Below, piece by piece: positions 8,240 to 18,459 of a stretch of 64,000 nt of DNA. The translations under genes and the position numbers were made by a program. The notes beneath the pieces were generated by a model, which worked only from the letters and a program-made list of their open reading frames with translations, did no database searches and had not been told where the DNA came from. The stretch's first letter is position 1. Every line of letters starts with the position of its first letter. This DNA is from Nocardia elegans NBRC 108235. GTDB taxonomy: Bacteria > Actinomycetota > Actinomycetes > Mycobacteriales > Mycobacteriaceae. The DNA lies in assembly GCF_001612845.1 (NCBI RefSeq), contig NZ_BDBF01000004.1, positions 81,905 to 145,904 of the forward strand, given 5' to 3'.

Positions 8240-10624
8240 TCAGCCGACCGGGACCGGCTCCTTCTCCGCCGCCGCGGTGTCGCGGTCACGCTGCTGCAGC
8301 TCGCGCAGCTTGGTGCCCTCGACATCGATATCGGGCAGGATCCGGTCCAGCCACTTCGGCATCCACCAGGCCCATTCGCCCAGCAGCACCAGCAGCGACG
8401 GGATCAGCACCATCCGGACCAGGAAGGCGTCGAACAGCACGCCGGCCGCCAGCGCGAAGCCCATCGACTTGGCGGTCACATCGGACTCCAACATGAATCC
8501 GCCGAAGACCGAGATCATGATGATGGCCGCGGAGGTGACCACGCGAGCACCGTGGTGATAACCGGATACCATGGCCTCCTTCGGGGATTTGCCATGCACG
8601 TATTCCTCTCGCATCCGCGTCACCAGGAACACCTGGTAGTCCATCGCGAGACCGAATACCAAGCCGATCAACATGATCGGCAGGAAGCTCACTATCGGAT
8701 GCTGATCGCCGATCAGGCCGAGTTTGTCCTGCTGGAAGATCAGCACCGTGGCGCCGAAGGTGGCCGCCATCGACAACAGGAATCCCAATGCGGCGGTCAG
8801 CGGCACCAGAACCGAGCGGAACACGAGCGCCAGCAGGATGAACGCCGCGATCGCCACGATCGTCATGTACGGGACGATCTTGCCGAGCAGGGCGTTGGAC
8901 ACATCGGCGTAGATCGCGGTCGAGCCGGTGATGCCGTACTCCATGCCATATTTCGCTTGCAGGTCCGACTCCGCGTCCCGGGCATGTTTCACCAGGTCCT
9001 GGGTTTCGGAGTTGTTCGGGCCGTGATCGGGCACCGCGGTCAACTGGGCGCCGGTGCTGTTCACATAGTCCGGAGTCTTCTGCGGCGTGAGCTTGTTCGT
9101 CGACGGCATGGTCACGAAGTCCATGCCCTGGTAGCCGGCCAGCTTGTCGTGCAGGGCCATGACGGCCTCCTGACGCTGCTCCGGCTTGACCTTGGTCAGA
9201 TCCGCGACCACCAGCAGGGTGCCGTTGCTGCCCTCGCCGAACCCTTCGGTACGCAGGTCGTAGGCCTTACGAACCGTGGTGGTCTTGGGCTGGCTGTCCT
9301 CGCCGGGGAGGCCGAGGCTCAGATTCACCGCGGGTGCGGCGAGCAGGCCGAGCACGATCACGCTCGCGCCGAGGGTCACCCACGGCGCCTTGGCGATCAG
9401 TTGGGCGAAACGCTTGCCGTTGGTGACGGCGTTGTCGTCCTCGGTATCGGTGCGCGCGACCAGCGGCAGCTTCGGCTTGAACAGGAAGCGGCCGAAGGCG
9501 CCCATCATCGCGGGCAGCAGGGTCAGCGCGACCAGGATCGCGAACAGCGCGGCCAGCGCGCCACCCAGACCCATCCAGGTGAGGAAGCTGACGCCGACGA
9601 TGCTGAGGCCACACAGCGCGATGATGACCGTCATACCGGCGAAGACCACCGCGGAACCGGCGGTGCCGATGGCGACGCCCGCAGCCTCTTCCGGCGAATC
9701 CTGCACGGCGAGTTCATGTTTGTAGCGCGAGACGATGAACAGCGCGTAGTCGATCGACAGCGCGATACCGATCATCGCCGCCAGCACGGTGGTGAAGTTC
9801 GGGATGTTGGCGATCGAGGTGCCGGCCATGATCAGCGAGGACGCCATGCCGACACCCACGATGCCGGTCAGAATCGGCACGAACGCCGCGATCAGCGCGC
9901 CGAAGGCGATCATCATCACGATGAAGGCGACGGCGTAACCGATCATTTCCGACTGTCCACCCGGCGGCGCCTGCTCGGTGGCGATGGTGCCGCTGATTTC
10001 CACATCCAGTCCGGCCGCGCGCGCTTCATCGGCGACCTTGTAGGCCTGGTCCCGATCGGCCTTGGTGATATCGGAGAACGACTTTATCTTGAACGGCACG
10101 CTGAAGTAGGCGACGGTATCGGCATTGTTGTTCTTGCCGAGCACGTTCAGCGGCGCCAGACCACATTTCGCGACGAAGTTCGGGTCGGTGCGATCACCGG
10201 AGGTGCAGCCGATCGCCGTCGTCGCGGCGACCGGATCGGTCAGCACGCCCCGACGTTGCGGGTCGGGGTCCTGCGCATTGATCTTGGACTTGTCGACGAT
10301 GTCGAGGTTGTTGATCTTCTCGACAAGCGCGCTGAGCGCCTTGTGATTGTCCGGATCGGTGAGCTTGCCGTGGGTTGCCGCGGCGACATAAGTGCCGGTC
10401 ACCGCGTCGAATTTGAAGGCTGCCGATTGTCCAGGAAATTCCCTGTCCAGGATGTCGGTGGCCTTCTGCGAGGGCAGATCGGGCATGTTGAAGTCGTCCT
10501 GGCTCTGCTTCTTCAGCCCGACGCCGACGGCGCCCACGATCACGAAGATCAGCAACCAGACCGGTAGCACGATCCATTTTCGGCGGAAGGCGAACTTCCC
10601 CCACCGATAGAGGTACACGGACAC
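8240..10624 (-). CDS. MMPL family (RND) transporter, copy 2
   Basis: 794 aa, start ATG. It has the same architecture as the neighbouring copy: an N-terminal TM helix, a periplasmic-type domain, a TM block with SIDYALFIVSRYKHE, a second soluble domain, and a TM block with GLAMDYQVFLVTRMREE. It is 25 residues longer, mainly in the second extracellular domain (around LTPQKTPDY) and the C-terminus. A divergent TetR gene begins 206 bp upstream, with a palindromic operator between them, so TetR control of this exporter is likely. The substrate is unknown; candidates are a cell-envelope lipid or a drug. Confidence 0.9.
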   Translation of the reverse strand: MSVYLYRWGKFAFRRKWIVLPVWLLIFVIVGAVGVGLKKQSQDDFNMPDLPSQKATDILDREFPGQSAAFKFDAVTGTYVAAATHGKLTDPDNHKALSALVEKINNLDIVDKSKINAQDPDPQRRGVLTDPVAATTAIGCTSGDRTDPNFVAKCGLAPLNVLGKNNNADTVAYFSVPFKIKSFSDITKADRDQAYKVADEARAAGLDVEISGTIATEQAPPGGQSEMIGYAVAFIVMMIAFGALIAAFVPILTGIVGVGMASSLIMAGTSIANIPNFTTVLAAMIGIALSIDYALFIVSRYKHELAVQDSPEEAAGVAIGTAGSAVVFAGMTVIIALCGLSIVGVSFLTWMGLGGALAALFAILVALTLLPAMMGAFGRFLFKPKLPLVARTDTEDDNAVTNGKRFAQLIAKAPWVTLGASVIVLGLLAAPAVNLSLGLPGEDSQPKTTTVRKAYDLRTEGFGEGSNGTLLVVADLTKVKPEQRQEAVMALHDKLAGYQGMDFVTMPSTNKLTPQKTPDYVNSTGAQLTAVPDHGPNNSETQDLVKHARDAESDLQAKYGMEYGITGSTAIYADVSNALLGKIVPYMTIVAIAAFILLALVFRSVLVPLTAALGFLLSMAATFGATVLIFQQDKLGLIGDQHPIVSFLPIMLIGLVFGLAMDYQVFLVTRMREEYVHGKSPKEAMVSGYHHGARVVTSAAIIMISVFGGFMLESDVTAKSMGFALAAGVLFDAFLVRMVLIPSLLVLLGEWAWWMPKWLDRILPDIDVEGTKLRELQQRDRDTAAAEKEPVPVG

Positions 10625-10728
10625 GCGGTATCTCCTAGCGATAGCTGATTTGCGGTGCTGAGTTCAGGCCCCGTAGACAGCACTACTGCGGACGCCGCAC
10701 TGCGATCCGCCTCCATCGACGCTTTCTG

Positions 10729-10753
10729 CCTACCGTGCGGTAGGTAGACTACC
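10729..10753. promoter_or_regulatory. Probable TetR operator: two overlapping palindromes
   Basis: CCTACCG-TG-CGGTAGG (10729-10744) is a perfect 7-bp-arm palindrome. It overlaps GGTAG-A-CTACC (10743-10753). The pair sits in the 206-bp divergent region between the MMPL gene (start 10624) and tetR (start 10831), the usual place for an autoregulatory TetR operator. Confidence 0.7.
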
Positions 10754-10830
10754 CAATCGCTAAGCGGAGGAACAACCTCGATTTTCGGGGCGTGCCCTCC
10801 GCTTCGATCGGTTGATGAGAGGATCATCGC

Positions 10831-11427
10831 ATGAGCGCCCGAAGTACCTCAGGAATCGTTGTCGCAGGTCAGAGCACCAAAGACGCGATTCGTGAGGCGG
10901 CGATCCGGCTTTTTTCGAACAAGGGTTTCGAGCAGACGAGCCTGCGCGAGGTCGCGGATGCGGTGGGAATCACAAAGGCGTCGCTCTACTATCACTACGC
11001 GTCGAAGCTCGATCTGCTGCTCGCGATCATCGAACCGATCTTCGACGACATGAAGCTCGTGGTCGACGAACTCGACGGTGTGCCGTACAGCCCGGCGGGC
11101 GCTCGGGCGGTGCTGAATCGCCAGCTCCGGACCCTGTTACGACATCGCACCGCGGGCGCGATGTGCGTGCGCGACACCGTGGCCATCCTCAACGCGATCG
11201 GAGATCGGCATCCGGACATGTTCGATATGCACCGGCGACTGTGTGTCTGGCTGGCCGGACCCGACCCCTCGCACGAGGCGCAATTGCGTGCCAGTGCCGC
11301 CCTGGAGGTGCTGGGCACGGCGCTGTGGTCGAACGAGCTCGTGCCCGATGCGGGTGACGAGGTGATCGAGCGGGTTTTGATCGAGGCCGCTCTCGGTGTG
11401 CTGAACGGACCGGGTGGACAGCGCTAG
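10831..11427 (+). CDS. TetR/AcrR family transcriptional regulator
   Basis: 198 aa. The N-terminal HTH spans about residues 13-60, with IRLFSNKGFEQTSLREVADAVGITKASLYYHYASK, which closely fits the TetR HTH pattern. The C-terminal ligand domain is unrecognised. The gene is divergent from the MMPL exporter, with a palindromic operator between them, and probably represses the exporter and itself. The stop TAG shares one base with the GTG start of the following Rrf2 gene, so the two regulators are co-transcribed. Confidence 0.9.
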   Translation: MSARSTSGIVVAGQSTKDAIREAAIRLFSNKGFEQTSLREVADAVGITKASLYYHYASKLDLLLAIIEPIFDDMKLVVDELDGVPYSPAGARAVLNRQLRTLLRHRTAGAMCVRDTVAILNAIGDRHPDMFDMHRRLCVWLAGPDPSHEAQLRASAALEVLGTALWSNELVPDAGDEVIERVLIEAALGVLNGPGGQR

Positions 11428-11912
11428 TGCACATCTCGGCGAGGATCGACTACGCGGTCCGCATCCTGTTGGAAATCGCTCGCGCGCAACCGAATTCGGT
11501 GAAGGCGGAGACGATCGCCACGGCACAGGACATTTCCCCGAAGATTCTGGAATCCATTGCGGCGCAACTGCGCCGGGCCGATCTGGTGGTCAGCCGGCGC
11601 GGCCCCGACGGCGGGTACCGGCTGGCCCGTGCGGCCGGTGAGATCAGCATCGCCGACGTGATCCGCGCGGTCGAGGGGCCGCTCGCCTCGGTGCGCGGGC
11701 AGCGTCCCGAGGACGTGGTGTATTCGGGGGTTGCCGAACCACTGCAGCGGGTGTGGATCGCGCTGCGGGTCAATATCCGCGCGGTGCTGGAACAGGTCTC
11801 GATCGCGGATATCGCCACCGACGAACTGCCGGATTTCATCGCGAACCTGGTGTCCGATCCCGGTGCCTGGACGCGGCGGCCCGCGCCCGTCCCGCCCGGC
11901 GTCGACGCCTAG
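11427..11912 (+). CDS. Rrf2 family regulator without Fe-S cysteines
   Basis: 161 aa, GTG start overlapping the preceding stop codon by one base. The N-terminal winged helix (MHISARIDYAVRILLEIA; SPKILESIAAQLRRADLV; GPDGGYRLAR) is the Rrf2 signature. The protein has no cysteine at all, so it cannot bind the Fe-S cluster of IscR, NsrR or RsrR. It is more like the cluster-free members (CymR/YwnA type). The effector is unknown. Co-transcription with tetR suggests a two-regulator unit for the adjacent exporters; the ABC exporter starts 114 bp downstream. Confidence 0.85.
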   Translation: MHISARIDYAVRILLEIARAQPNSVKAETIATAQDISPKILESIAAQLRRADLVVSRRGPDGGYRLARAAGEISIADVIRAVEGPLASVRGQRPEDVVYSGVAEPLQRVWIALRVNIRAVLEQVSIADIATDELPDFIANLVSDPGAWTRRPAPVPPGVDA

Positions 11913-12026
11913 CCCGGAGATGAGGACTGTGCCGGTCGAGCCGGTTTCGCGAGTGTGCGGGCCGGCTTTCGCCGAGCGAAAAATCTTGCCGCCACCGCCC
12001 CGGAATGACGGTAGCCTGCACCCATC

Positions 12027-13763
12027 ATGTTGATCAGGTTGCTGCGCGCCTTTCTCGCCCCCTACCGCACCCAGTTGGTGGGGGTTGTTGTGTTGCAGCT
12101 CATCTCCGTCATCGCGATGCTCTATCTGCCCAGCCTGAACGCCGACATCATCGACAACGGCGTCACCAAGGGTGATATCGGCTACATCTGGACCACCGGT
12201 CTGTGGATGCTGCTGGTGTCGGGCGTGCAGATCATCGCCTCGGCGAGTTCGGTCTATCTGGGCGCACAGGCCGCGATGGGTGCGGGGCGGGAAATGCGCG
12301 CGGCGCTGCTGCACCGGGTGGGCACCTTCTCCGCCCGTGAGGTGGGCATCTTCGGCGCGCCGTCGCTGATCACCCGCAACACCAATGATGTGCAGCAGGT
12401 GCAGCTGCTGGTCGTGATGAGCGTGACCATCCTGGTGATGGCGCCGATCATGTGCATCGGCGGCATCGTGATGGCGCTGCGCCAGGACCTCGGACTATCC
12501 TGGATCCTGCTGGTCGCGGTGCCGGTGCTCGGCCTGACGATGGCGCTGATCATCTCCCGGATGGTGCCCGGATTCCGGCGCGTGCAGGAGCGCATCGACT
12601 CGGTGAACCGAGTGCTGCGCGAGCAGATCACAGGTATCCGCGTGGTGCGGGCGTTCGTGCGCGAGCGCTACGAATCGCAGCGCTTCGGCGTGGCCAACGA
12701 CGAGCTGACCTCGGCCTCGCTGTTCGTGGGCCGGTTGGCCGCGCTGATGTTCCCGGCCGTGATGCTGATCAGCAACGTGACCACGGTCGCGGTGATCTGG
12801 TTCGGCGGGCATGCCATCGACTCCGGCAGTATGCAGATCGGTTCGCTGACCGCGCTGCTGTCCTACATCATGCAGATCCTGATGGCGGTCATGATGGCCT
12901 CCTTCCTGGCGATGATCGCCCCGCGTGCGGCGGTCTCGGCCGAACGCATCGCCGAGGTCCTGGAAACCGACTCCTCGGTGCTGCCGCCGGCACAGCCGCA
13001 GACCTTCGTCGCCGATCCGGGAACGGTCGAGCTGGCCGGCGCCGAATTCGCGTTTCCGGGCGCCGCGGAACCGGTGCTGCGCGATATCAGCTTCCGGGTC
13101 TCGCCCGGGCAGACCACCGCGATCGTCGGTTCCACGGGATCCGGTAAAACCACGCTGATCAATCTGATTCCGCGGCTGATCGACGTCACCTCCGGCGTGG
13201 TGCGGGTCGGCGGCACCGATGTGCGGCAGGTGGATATGGATCTGCTGCGCTCGCAGATCGGGCTGGTGCCGCAGAAGGCCTATCTGTTTTCCGGGACCAT
13301 CGCGGAGAACCTGCGTTACGGCGATCCCGAGGCGACCGACGAACAGCTGTGGCACGCACTGGAAATCGCGCAGGCCGCCGATTTCGTGCGGGCCATGCCC
13401 GAAGGGTTGCGGACCCCGGTCGCCCAGGGTGGCACCACCGTCTCGGGCGGCCAGCGGCAGCGGCTCGCCATCGCGCGCGCCCTGGTGAAGAAGCCCAAGA
13501 TCTATCTGTTCGACGACTGCTTCTCCGCACTCGACGTCGCTACCGACGCCCGGGTGCGCGACGCGCTGCGGCCGGAGACGCGCGAATCCGCGGTGATCAC
13601 CGTGGCCCAGCGCGTGTCGACCATCCGCGACGCCGACCAGATCGTCGTCCTCGAGGACGGTGCCATGGTCGGCCTCGGCACCCACGAACAGCTGTTGCGC
13701 GAATGCGAGGAGTACCGGGAGATCGTGGAATCGCAGTTCAGTCCGGAAGAGGCGGCGCGATGA
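12027..13763 (+). CDS. ABC exporter half-transporter (degenerate-site partner)
   Basis: 578 aa. A six-helix type IV exporter TMD spans about residues 1-310, then an NBD with Walker A GSTGSGKTT, signature VSGGQRQR and Walker B IYLFDDCFSALD. The residue after the Walker B Asp is Asp rather than the catalytic Glu, and the H-loop reads ITVAQRVST, with Gln in place of His. This half therefore supplies a degenerate Walker/H-loop but an intact signature. With the next gene it forms a heterodimeric exporter resembling the mycobacterial Rv1273c/Rv1272c pair. The substrate is unknown; lipid or drug export is possible. Confidence 0.92.
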   Translation: MLIRLLRAFLAPYRTQLVGVVVLQLISVIAMLYLPSLNADIIDNGVTKGDIGYIWTTGLWMLLVSGVQIIASASSVYLGAQAAMGAGREMRAALLHRVGTFSAREVGIFGAPSLITRNTNDVQQVQLLVVMSVTILVMAPIMCIGGIVMALRQDLGLSWILLVAVPVLGLTMALIISRMVPGFRRVQERIDSVNRVLREQITGIRVVRAFVRERYESQRFGVANDELTSASLFVGRLAALMFPAVMLISNVTTVAVIWFGGHAIDSGSMQIGSLTALLSYIMQILMAVMMASFLAMIAPRAAVSAERIAEVLETDSSVLPPAQPQTFVADPGTVELAGAEFAFPGAAEPVLRDISFRVSPGQTTAIVGSTGSGKTTLINLIPRLIDVTSGVVRVGGTDVRQVDMDLLRSQIGLVPQKAYLFSGTIAENLRYGDPEATDEQLWHALEIAQAADFVRAMPEGLRTPVAQGGTTVSGGQRQRLAIARALVKKPKIYLFDDCFSALDVATDARVRDALRPETRESAVITVAQRVSTIRDADQIVVLEDGAMVGLGTHEQLLRECEEYREIVESQFSPEEAAR

Positions 13764-13792
13764 GCCGCAAGACACAGGAGGCGGCGCGATGA
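13760..13792 (+). CDS. 10-codon mini-ORF linking two ABC genes (MSRKTQEAAR)
   Basis: ATG at 13760 overlaps the TGA of the first ABC gene (ATGA). The mini-ORF stop, TGA at 13790, overlaps the ATG of the second (again ATGA). It arises from a 29-bp-offset direct repeat, GAGGCGGCGCGATGAG, at 13749-13764 and 13778-13793, which duplicates the end of the first gene plus the start codon. It could serve as a translational-coupling relay or be a neutral duplication. Translation is not proven. Confidence 0.5.
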   Translation: MSRKTQEAAR

Positions 13793-15735
13793 GGCCCGGG
13801 GCGCCGATGCCGGGTGCTCCCGGGCAGAAAGCGAGATCGTTCGGCCCGACGTTGAAGCGGTTGTTGCGCCGCCTGGCTCCGGACCGGACGGCCGTCGTGG
13901 CCATCCTGGTGCTGGCCGTCGCCTCGGTCGTCATGAACACCCTGGGGCCGCAGATCCTCGGTAAGGCGACCAACCTCATCTTCGACGGCGTCGTCAGCAA
14001 GCAGTTGCCGGCGGGGCTGACCAAGGATCAGGCGGTGGCGTCCCTGCGTGCGCAGGGCCAGGACCGGCTCGCGGACATGATGTCCTCGATGAACATCAAC
14101 CCCGGCCACGGCGTCGACTTCGGCGCGGTGGGTCAGGTGCTGACCCTGGTTCTGGTGCTCTACGTGCTGGCCGCGCTGTTCAACTGGTTGCAGGCGTATC
14201 TGCTGGCCACGGTGATCAACCGCGCGGTGCAGCGGCTGCGCAGCGAAGTAGAGGACAAGATCCACCGGCTGCCGCTGAGCTATTTCGACACCAACGCCCG
14301 CGGCGATGTGCTCTCCCGCGTGACCAACGACGTCGACAATGTGGCGCAGAGCCTGCAGCAGACCATGAGCCAGCTGGTCATGTCGGTGCTGTCGGTGATC
14401 GGCATCCTGATCATGATGTTCTGGATCTCGCCGCTGCTGGCGGTGATCGCGCTGCTCACGGTCCCGGCCGCCGTGGTCGTCACGGCCCAGATCGCGAAGC
14501 GGTCGAAACCGCATTTCGTCGATCAGTGGAAGTACACCGGCCTGGTCAACGCGCAGGTCGAGGAGGCCTTCACCGGCCACGAGGTGGTCACGGCGTTCGG
14601 CCGCATCCGCGAGGTCGGCGAGGAATTCGACAAGCGCAACGACAAGCTCTATCAGGCCAGCTTCAAGGCGCAGTTCATCTCCGGGCTGATCATGCCGGTG
14701 ATGATGTTCATCGGAAACCTGAATTACGTGCTGATCGCCGTGGTCGGTGGTCTGCGCGTGGCCTCGGGCAGCCTGTCGCTGGGTGAGGTGCAGGCCTTCA
14801 TCCAGTACTCGCGCCAGTTCAGCCAGCCGCTCACCCAGATCGGTTCGATGATCAATCTGCTGCAGTCGGGCGTCGCGTCGGCCGAGCGGATCTTCGAAAT
14901 CCTCGATGCCGACGAGCAGGTTCCTGATCCGCGCGAGGAGGATCCGCGCCCGATCGATCGCGGCCGGGTCGAATTCGACGCGGTGTCGTTCCGCTACGAG
15001 CCCGACAAGCCGGTGATCGACGATCTCTCGCTGGTCGCCGAGCCCGGCCACGTGGTCGCCATCGTGGGCCCGACGGGTGCCGGTAAGACGACGCTGGTCA
15101 ATCTGCTCGAGCGGTTCTACGAGCTGGATTCCGGCGCGATCACCATCGACGGGGTCGACATCACCGGCATCGGCCGCGACCGGCTGCGCTCGCGGATCGG
15201 CATGGTGCTGCAGGACACCTGGTTGTTCGGCGGCACGATCCGGGAGAACATCGCCTACGGCAACCCGGAGGCGAGCGAAGAGGAGATCCTCGCGGCCGCC
15301 CGCGCCGCCTACGTGGACCGCTTCGTCCATTCGCTGCCGCTGGGTTACGACACGGTGATCGACGAGGAGGGCTCCGGAGTCAGCGCCGGTGAGAAGCAGC
15401 TGATCACCATCGCCCGCGCCTTCCTGGCCAAGCCGACCATCCTGATCCTCGACGAGGCCACCAGTTCGGTCGATACCCGCACCGAGTTGCTGGTGCAGCA
15501 GGCGATGGCCGCGCTGCGCCGTGACCGCACCAGTTTCGTTATCGCGCACCGTCTTTCGACGATCCGCGATGCCGATCTGATCGTGGTGATGGAGGGTGGC
15601 CACATCGTCGAGCAGGGCACCCACGAGCGGCTGCTGGCCGTCCGCGGCGCCTACTTCCGCCTCTACAACGCGCAGTTCACCGGCGCGGCGGTCGATCAGG
15701 ATCTGGTCGACGAGGAGACGCTGGACGTGGTGTAA
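13789..15735 (+). CDS. ABC exporter half-transporter (catalytic partner)
   Basis: 648 aa from the ATG at 13789; the longer upstream frame overlaps the previous gene and is rejected. The TMD covers about residues 25-370. The NBD has Walker A GPTGAGKTT, Walker B ILILDEATSSVD with catalytic Glu, and H-loop VIAHRLST. The signature is degenerate (VSAGEKQL instead of SGGQ). The NBD defects are thus complementary: this half's Walker site pairs with the intact signature of the upstream partner to form the one canonical ATP site. The family resemblance is to mycobacterial Rv1272c. Confidence 0.92.
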   Translation: MRPGAPMPGAPGQKARSFGPTLKRLLRRLAPDRTAVVAILVLAVASVVMNTLGPQILGKATNLIFDGVVSKQLPAGLTKDQAVASLRAQGQDRLADMMSSMNINPGHGVDFGAVGQVLTLVLVLYVLAALFNWLQAYLLATVINRAVQRLRSEVEDKIHRLPLSYFDTNARGDVLSRVTNDVDNVAQSLQQTMSQLVMSVLSVIGILIMMFWISPLLAVIALLTVPAAVVVTAQIAKRSKPHFVDQWKYTGLVNAQVEEAFTGHEVVTAFGRIREVGEEFDKRNDKLYQASFKAQFISGLIMPVMMFIGNLNYVLIAVVGGLRVASGSLSLGEVQAFIQYSRQFSQPLTQIGSMINLLQSGVASAERIFEILDADEQVPDPREEDPRPIDRGRVEFDAVSFRYEPDKPVIDDLSLVAEPGHVVAIVGPTGAGKTTLVNLLERFYELDSGAITIDGVDITGIGRDRLRSRIGMVLQDTWLFGGTIRENIAYGNPEASEEEILAAARAAYVDRFVHSLPLGYDTVIDEEGSGVSAGEKQLITIARAFLAKPTILILDEATSSVDTRTELLVQQAMAALRRDRTSFVIAHRLSTIRDADLIVVMEGGHIVEQGTHERLLAVRGAYFRLYNAQFTGAAVDQDLVDEETLDVV

Positions 15736-17013
<1,278 letters not shown>

Positions 17014-17046
17014 ACGAAACGGCCCCGCCTCGCGCCCGGTTCCGCG

Positions 17047-17820
17047 TCAGCTGTAGAGCGCCGGCTTGTCCAGCGGTGCGTAGCTGGGTTCGTGCTTCTT
17101 CAGATAGGCGATGCAGCGGTAGCTGATCGGCATGATCAGCACCTCGCACAGCGTCTTCCACACGAAGCCGACGATCACGTAGTTGATGAACGCGCCCCAC
17201 GTGTTGATCCCGATGGCCGTCGCCGCGATCGAGCAGAACACCAGCGTGTCACCGAATTCACCGGCGACGGTCGAGCCCAGCAGCCGCGCCCACAGATGCT
17301 TCTCCTTGGTGCGCTCCTTGATCAGCACCAGCGTCATCGAGTTCAGGAACTGGCCCACCACATAACCGGCGAGCCCGGCCGCGACGAGTTGCGGCGTGGT
17401 CCCGGCGACGGTGCGGAACGCGTCCTGATTGTCGTAGAACCCGGCCGCCGGTAGACCGATCGCGATCCAGAAGCAGACCACCATCAGAATCAGCATGCCG
17501 AAGCCGTAGTAGATGGTGCGGCGGGCGGCCTTGAAGCCGTACACCTCGCTCAGCACGTCGCCGATCACATAGGCGAGGGGGAACAGGAAAAATGCTCCGT
17601 CGGTGGTGATCGGCAGGATTTCGATGGGTCCGAGGGACACCTCGTGGCCGGTGAAGAACTGCACGCCCTTGGTCGCGCAGATGTTGGAAATCATCAGCGT
17701 CGCCGTGAACAAGGTCACGATCAACGTGAAGGGACCCCCCGCGGCCTGCGCGAATGCTGCGTGTTCGACCGCGGGGCGTCCAGACTCCCCGGTCGGTGTC
17801 GTTTCTTGTGTCTCACTCAC
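17047..17820 (-). CDS. yhhQ: Queuosine precursor transporter (YhhQ/QPTR family)
   Basis: 257 aa from the GTG at 17820. The open frame upstream is Cys/Gly-rich, lies antisense to the next gene and is rejected. A polytopic membrane protein with ANICATKGVQFFTGHEV-like and DVLSEVYGFKAARRTIYYGFG blocks, typical of the VUT/YhhQ family. It probably imports preQ0, preQ1 or queuine for the adjacent Tgt. The gene is convergent with tgt (33-bp gap) and divergent from the DUF4190 gene (49-bp gap). Its placement beside tgt and near gluQ supports a salvage role. Confidence 0.87.
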   Translation of the reverse strand: MSETQETTPTGESGRPAVEHAAFAQAAGGPFTLIVTLFTATLMISNICATKGVQFFTGHEVSLGPIEILPITTDGAFFLFPLAYVIGDVLSEVYGFKAARRTIYYGFGMLILMVVCFWIAIGLPAAGFYDNQDAFRTVAGTTPQLVAAGLAGYVVGQFLNSMTLVLIKERTKEKHLWARLLGSTVAGEFGDTLVFCSIAATAIGINTWGAFINYVIVGFVWKTLCEVLIMPISYRCIAYLKKHEPSYAPLDKPALYS

Positions 17821-17869
17821 GACCTGTGCACGATACCGGCAACCCGGCCCGGTGGAATAGGCTGGACCG

Positions 17870-18406
17870 ATGACGAATCCCGGCGATTCCGACGAATGGT
17901 GGAAACAGTACGGCGGCGAAGGTGTCTCGTCCGATTCGGGCGGCCACCAGTCGGTTCCGCCGACCCCGCCGCAGCAGCCCACCCCGCCGCCCAATCCGCA
18001 GGCGGGATACTCCTCGGCCCCGCATCAGCAGTCGTCTCCGTACCAGCAGCCGACCCCGCCGCCGCAACAGCAGCAGTCCTATCCGAGCTATCCGCAGCAG
18101 CAGCCCTACGGTCAGCCCGGTTACGGCTATCCGGCCGCGACGCCGTATCAGCCCTACGGCTACGCGGCGCCGCAACAGGGCACCAACGGCCTGGCGATCG
18201 GTTCGCTGATCGCGTCGATCCTGGGGCTGTGCACCTGTATCGGATCGATCGTCGGGATCATCCTGGGTGTGATCGCGCTGAACCAGATCAAGGAGCGCGG
18301 CGGCCAGGGCCGCGGTATGGCGCTCGGCGGGATCTGGGTCGGCGCCGTCGGCATCGTGCTCACCATCGTGTGGGTGATCGTCAACATCGCGGCGGCGAAC
18401 TGGTAG
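17870..18406 (+). CDS. DUF4190 membrane protein with Pro/Gln/Tyr-rich N-terminus
   Basis: 178 aa. Residues 1-105 are disordered and rich in Pro, Gln and Tyr (repeated QQP, PYQQP, YGYP). Residues about 108-178 hold two TM helices (LAIGSLIASILGLCTCIGSI; MALGGIWVGAVGIVLTIVWV) around the loop NQIKERGGQGRG, the DUF4190 pattern. The function of this common actinobacterial family is unknown. It sits inside the queuosine group without an obvious link, and ends at a strong bidirectional hairpin. Confidence 0.8.
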   Translation: MTNPGDSDEWWKQYGGEGVSSDSGGHQSVPPTPPQQPTPPPNPQAGYSSAPHQQSSPYQQPTPPPQQQQSYPSYPQQQPYGQPGYGYPAATPYQPYGYAAPQQGTNGLAIGSLIASILGLCTCIGSIVGIILGVIALNQIKERGGQGRGMALGGIWVGAVGIVLTIVWVIVNIAAANW

Positions 18407-18423
18407 GAGCCGGTCGGGAGCAG

Positions 18424-18451
18424 CAGTGCGTCCGGATCGCCGGACGCACTG
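18424..18451. terminator. Bidirectional hairpin terminator between DUF4190 gene and gluQ
   Basis: CAGTGCGTCCGG (18424-18435) and CCGGACGCACTG (18440-18451) form a perfect 12-bp stem with an ATCG loop, between two convergent genes. Confidence 0.75.
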
Positions 18452-18459
18452 TAGCCGGA

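Noticed and set aside
8054..10567. 837-codon plus-strand open frame opposite MMPL copy 2
   Set aside because: His/Arg/Gln-rich shadow of the transporter gene, no recognisable domains.
17821..17994. N-terminal extension of the yhhQ frame
   Set aside because: Cys/Gly/Pro-rich, antisense to the DUF4190 gene, and upstream of a GTG that fits the family start.
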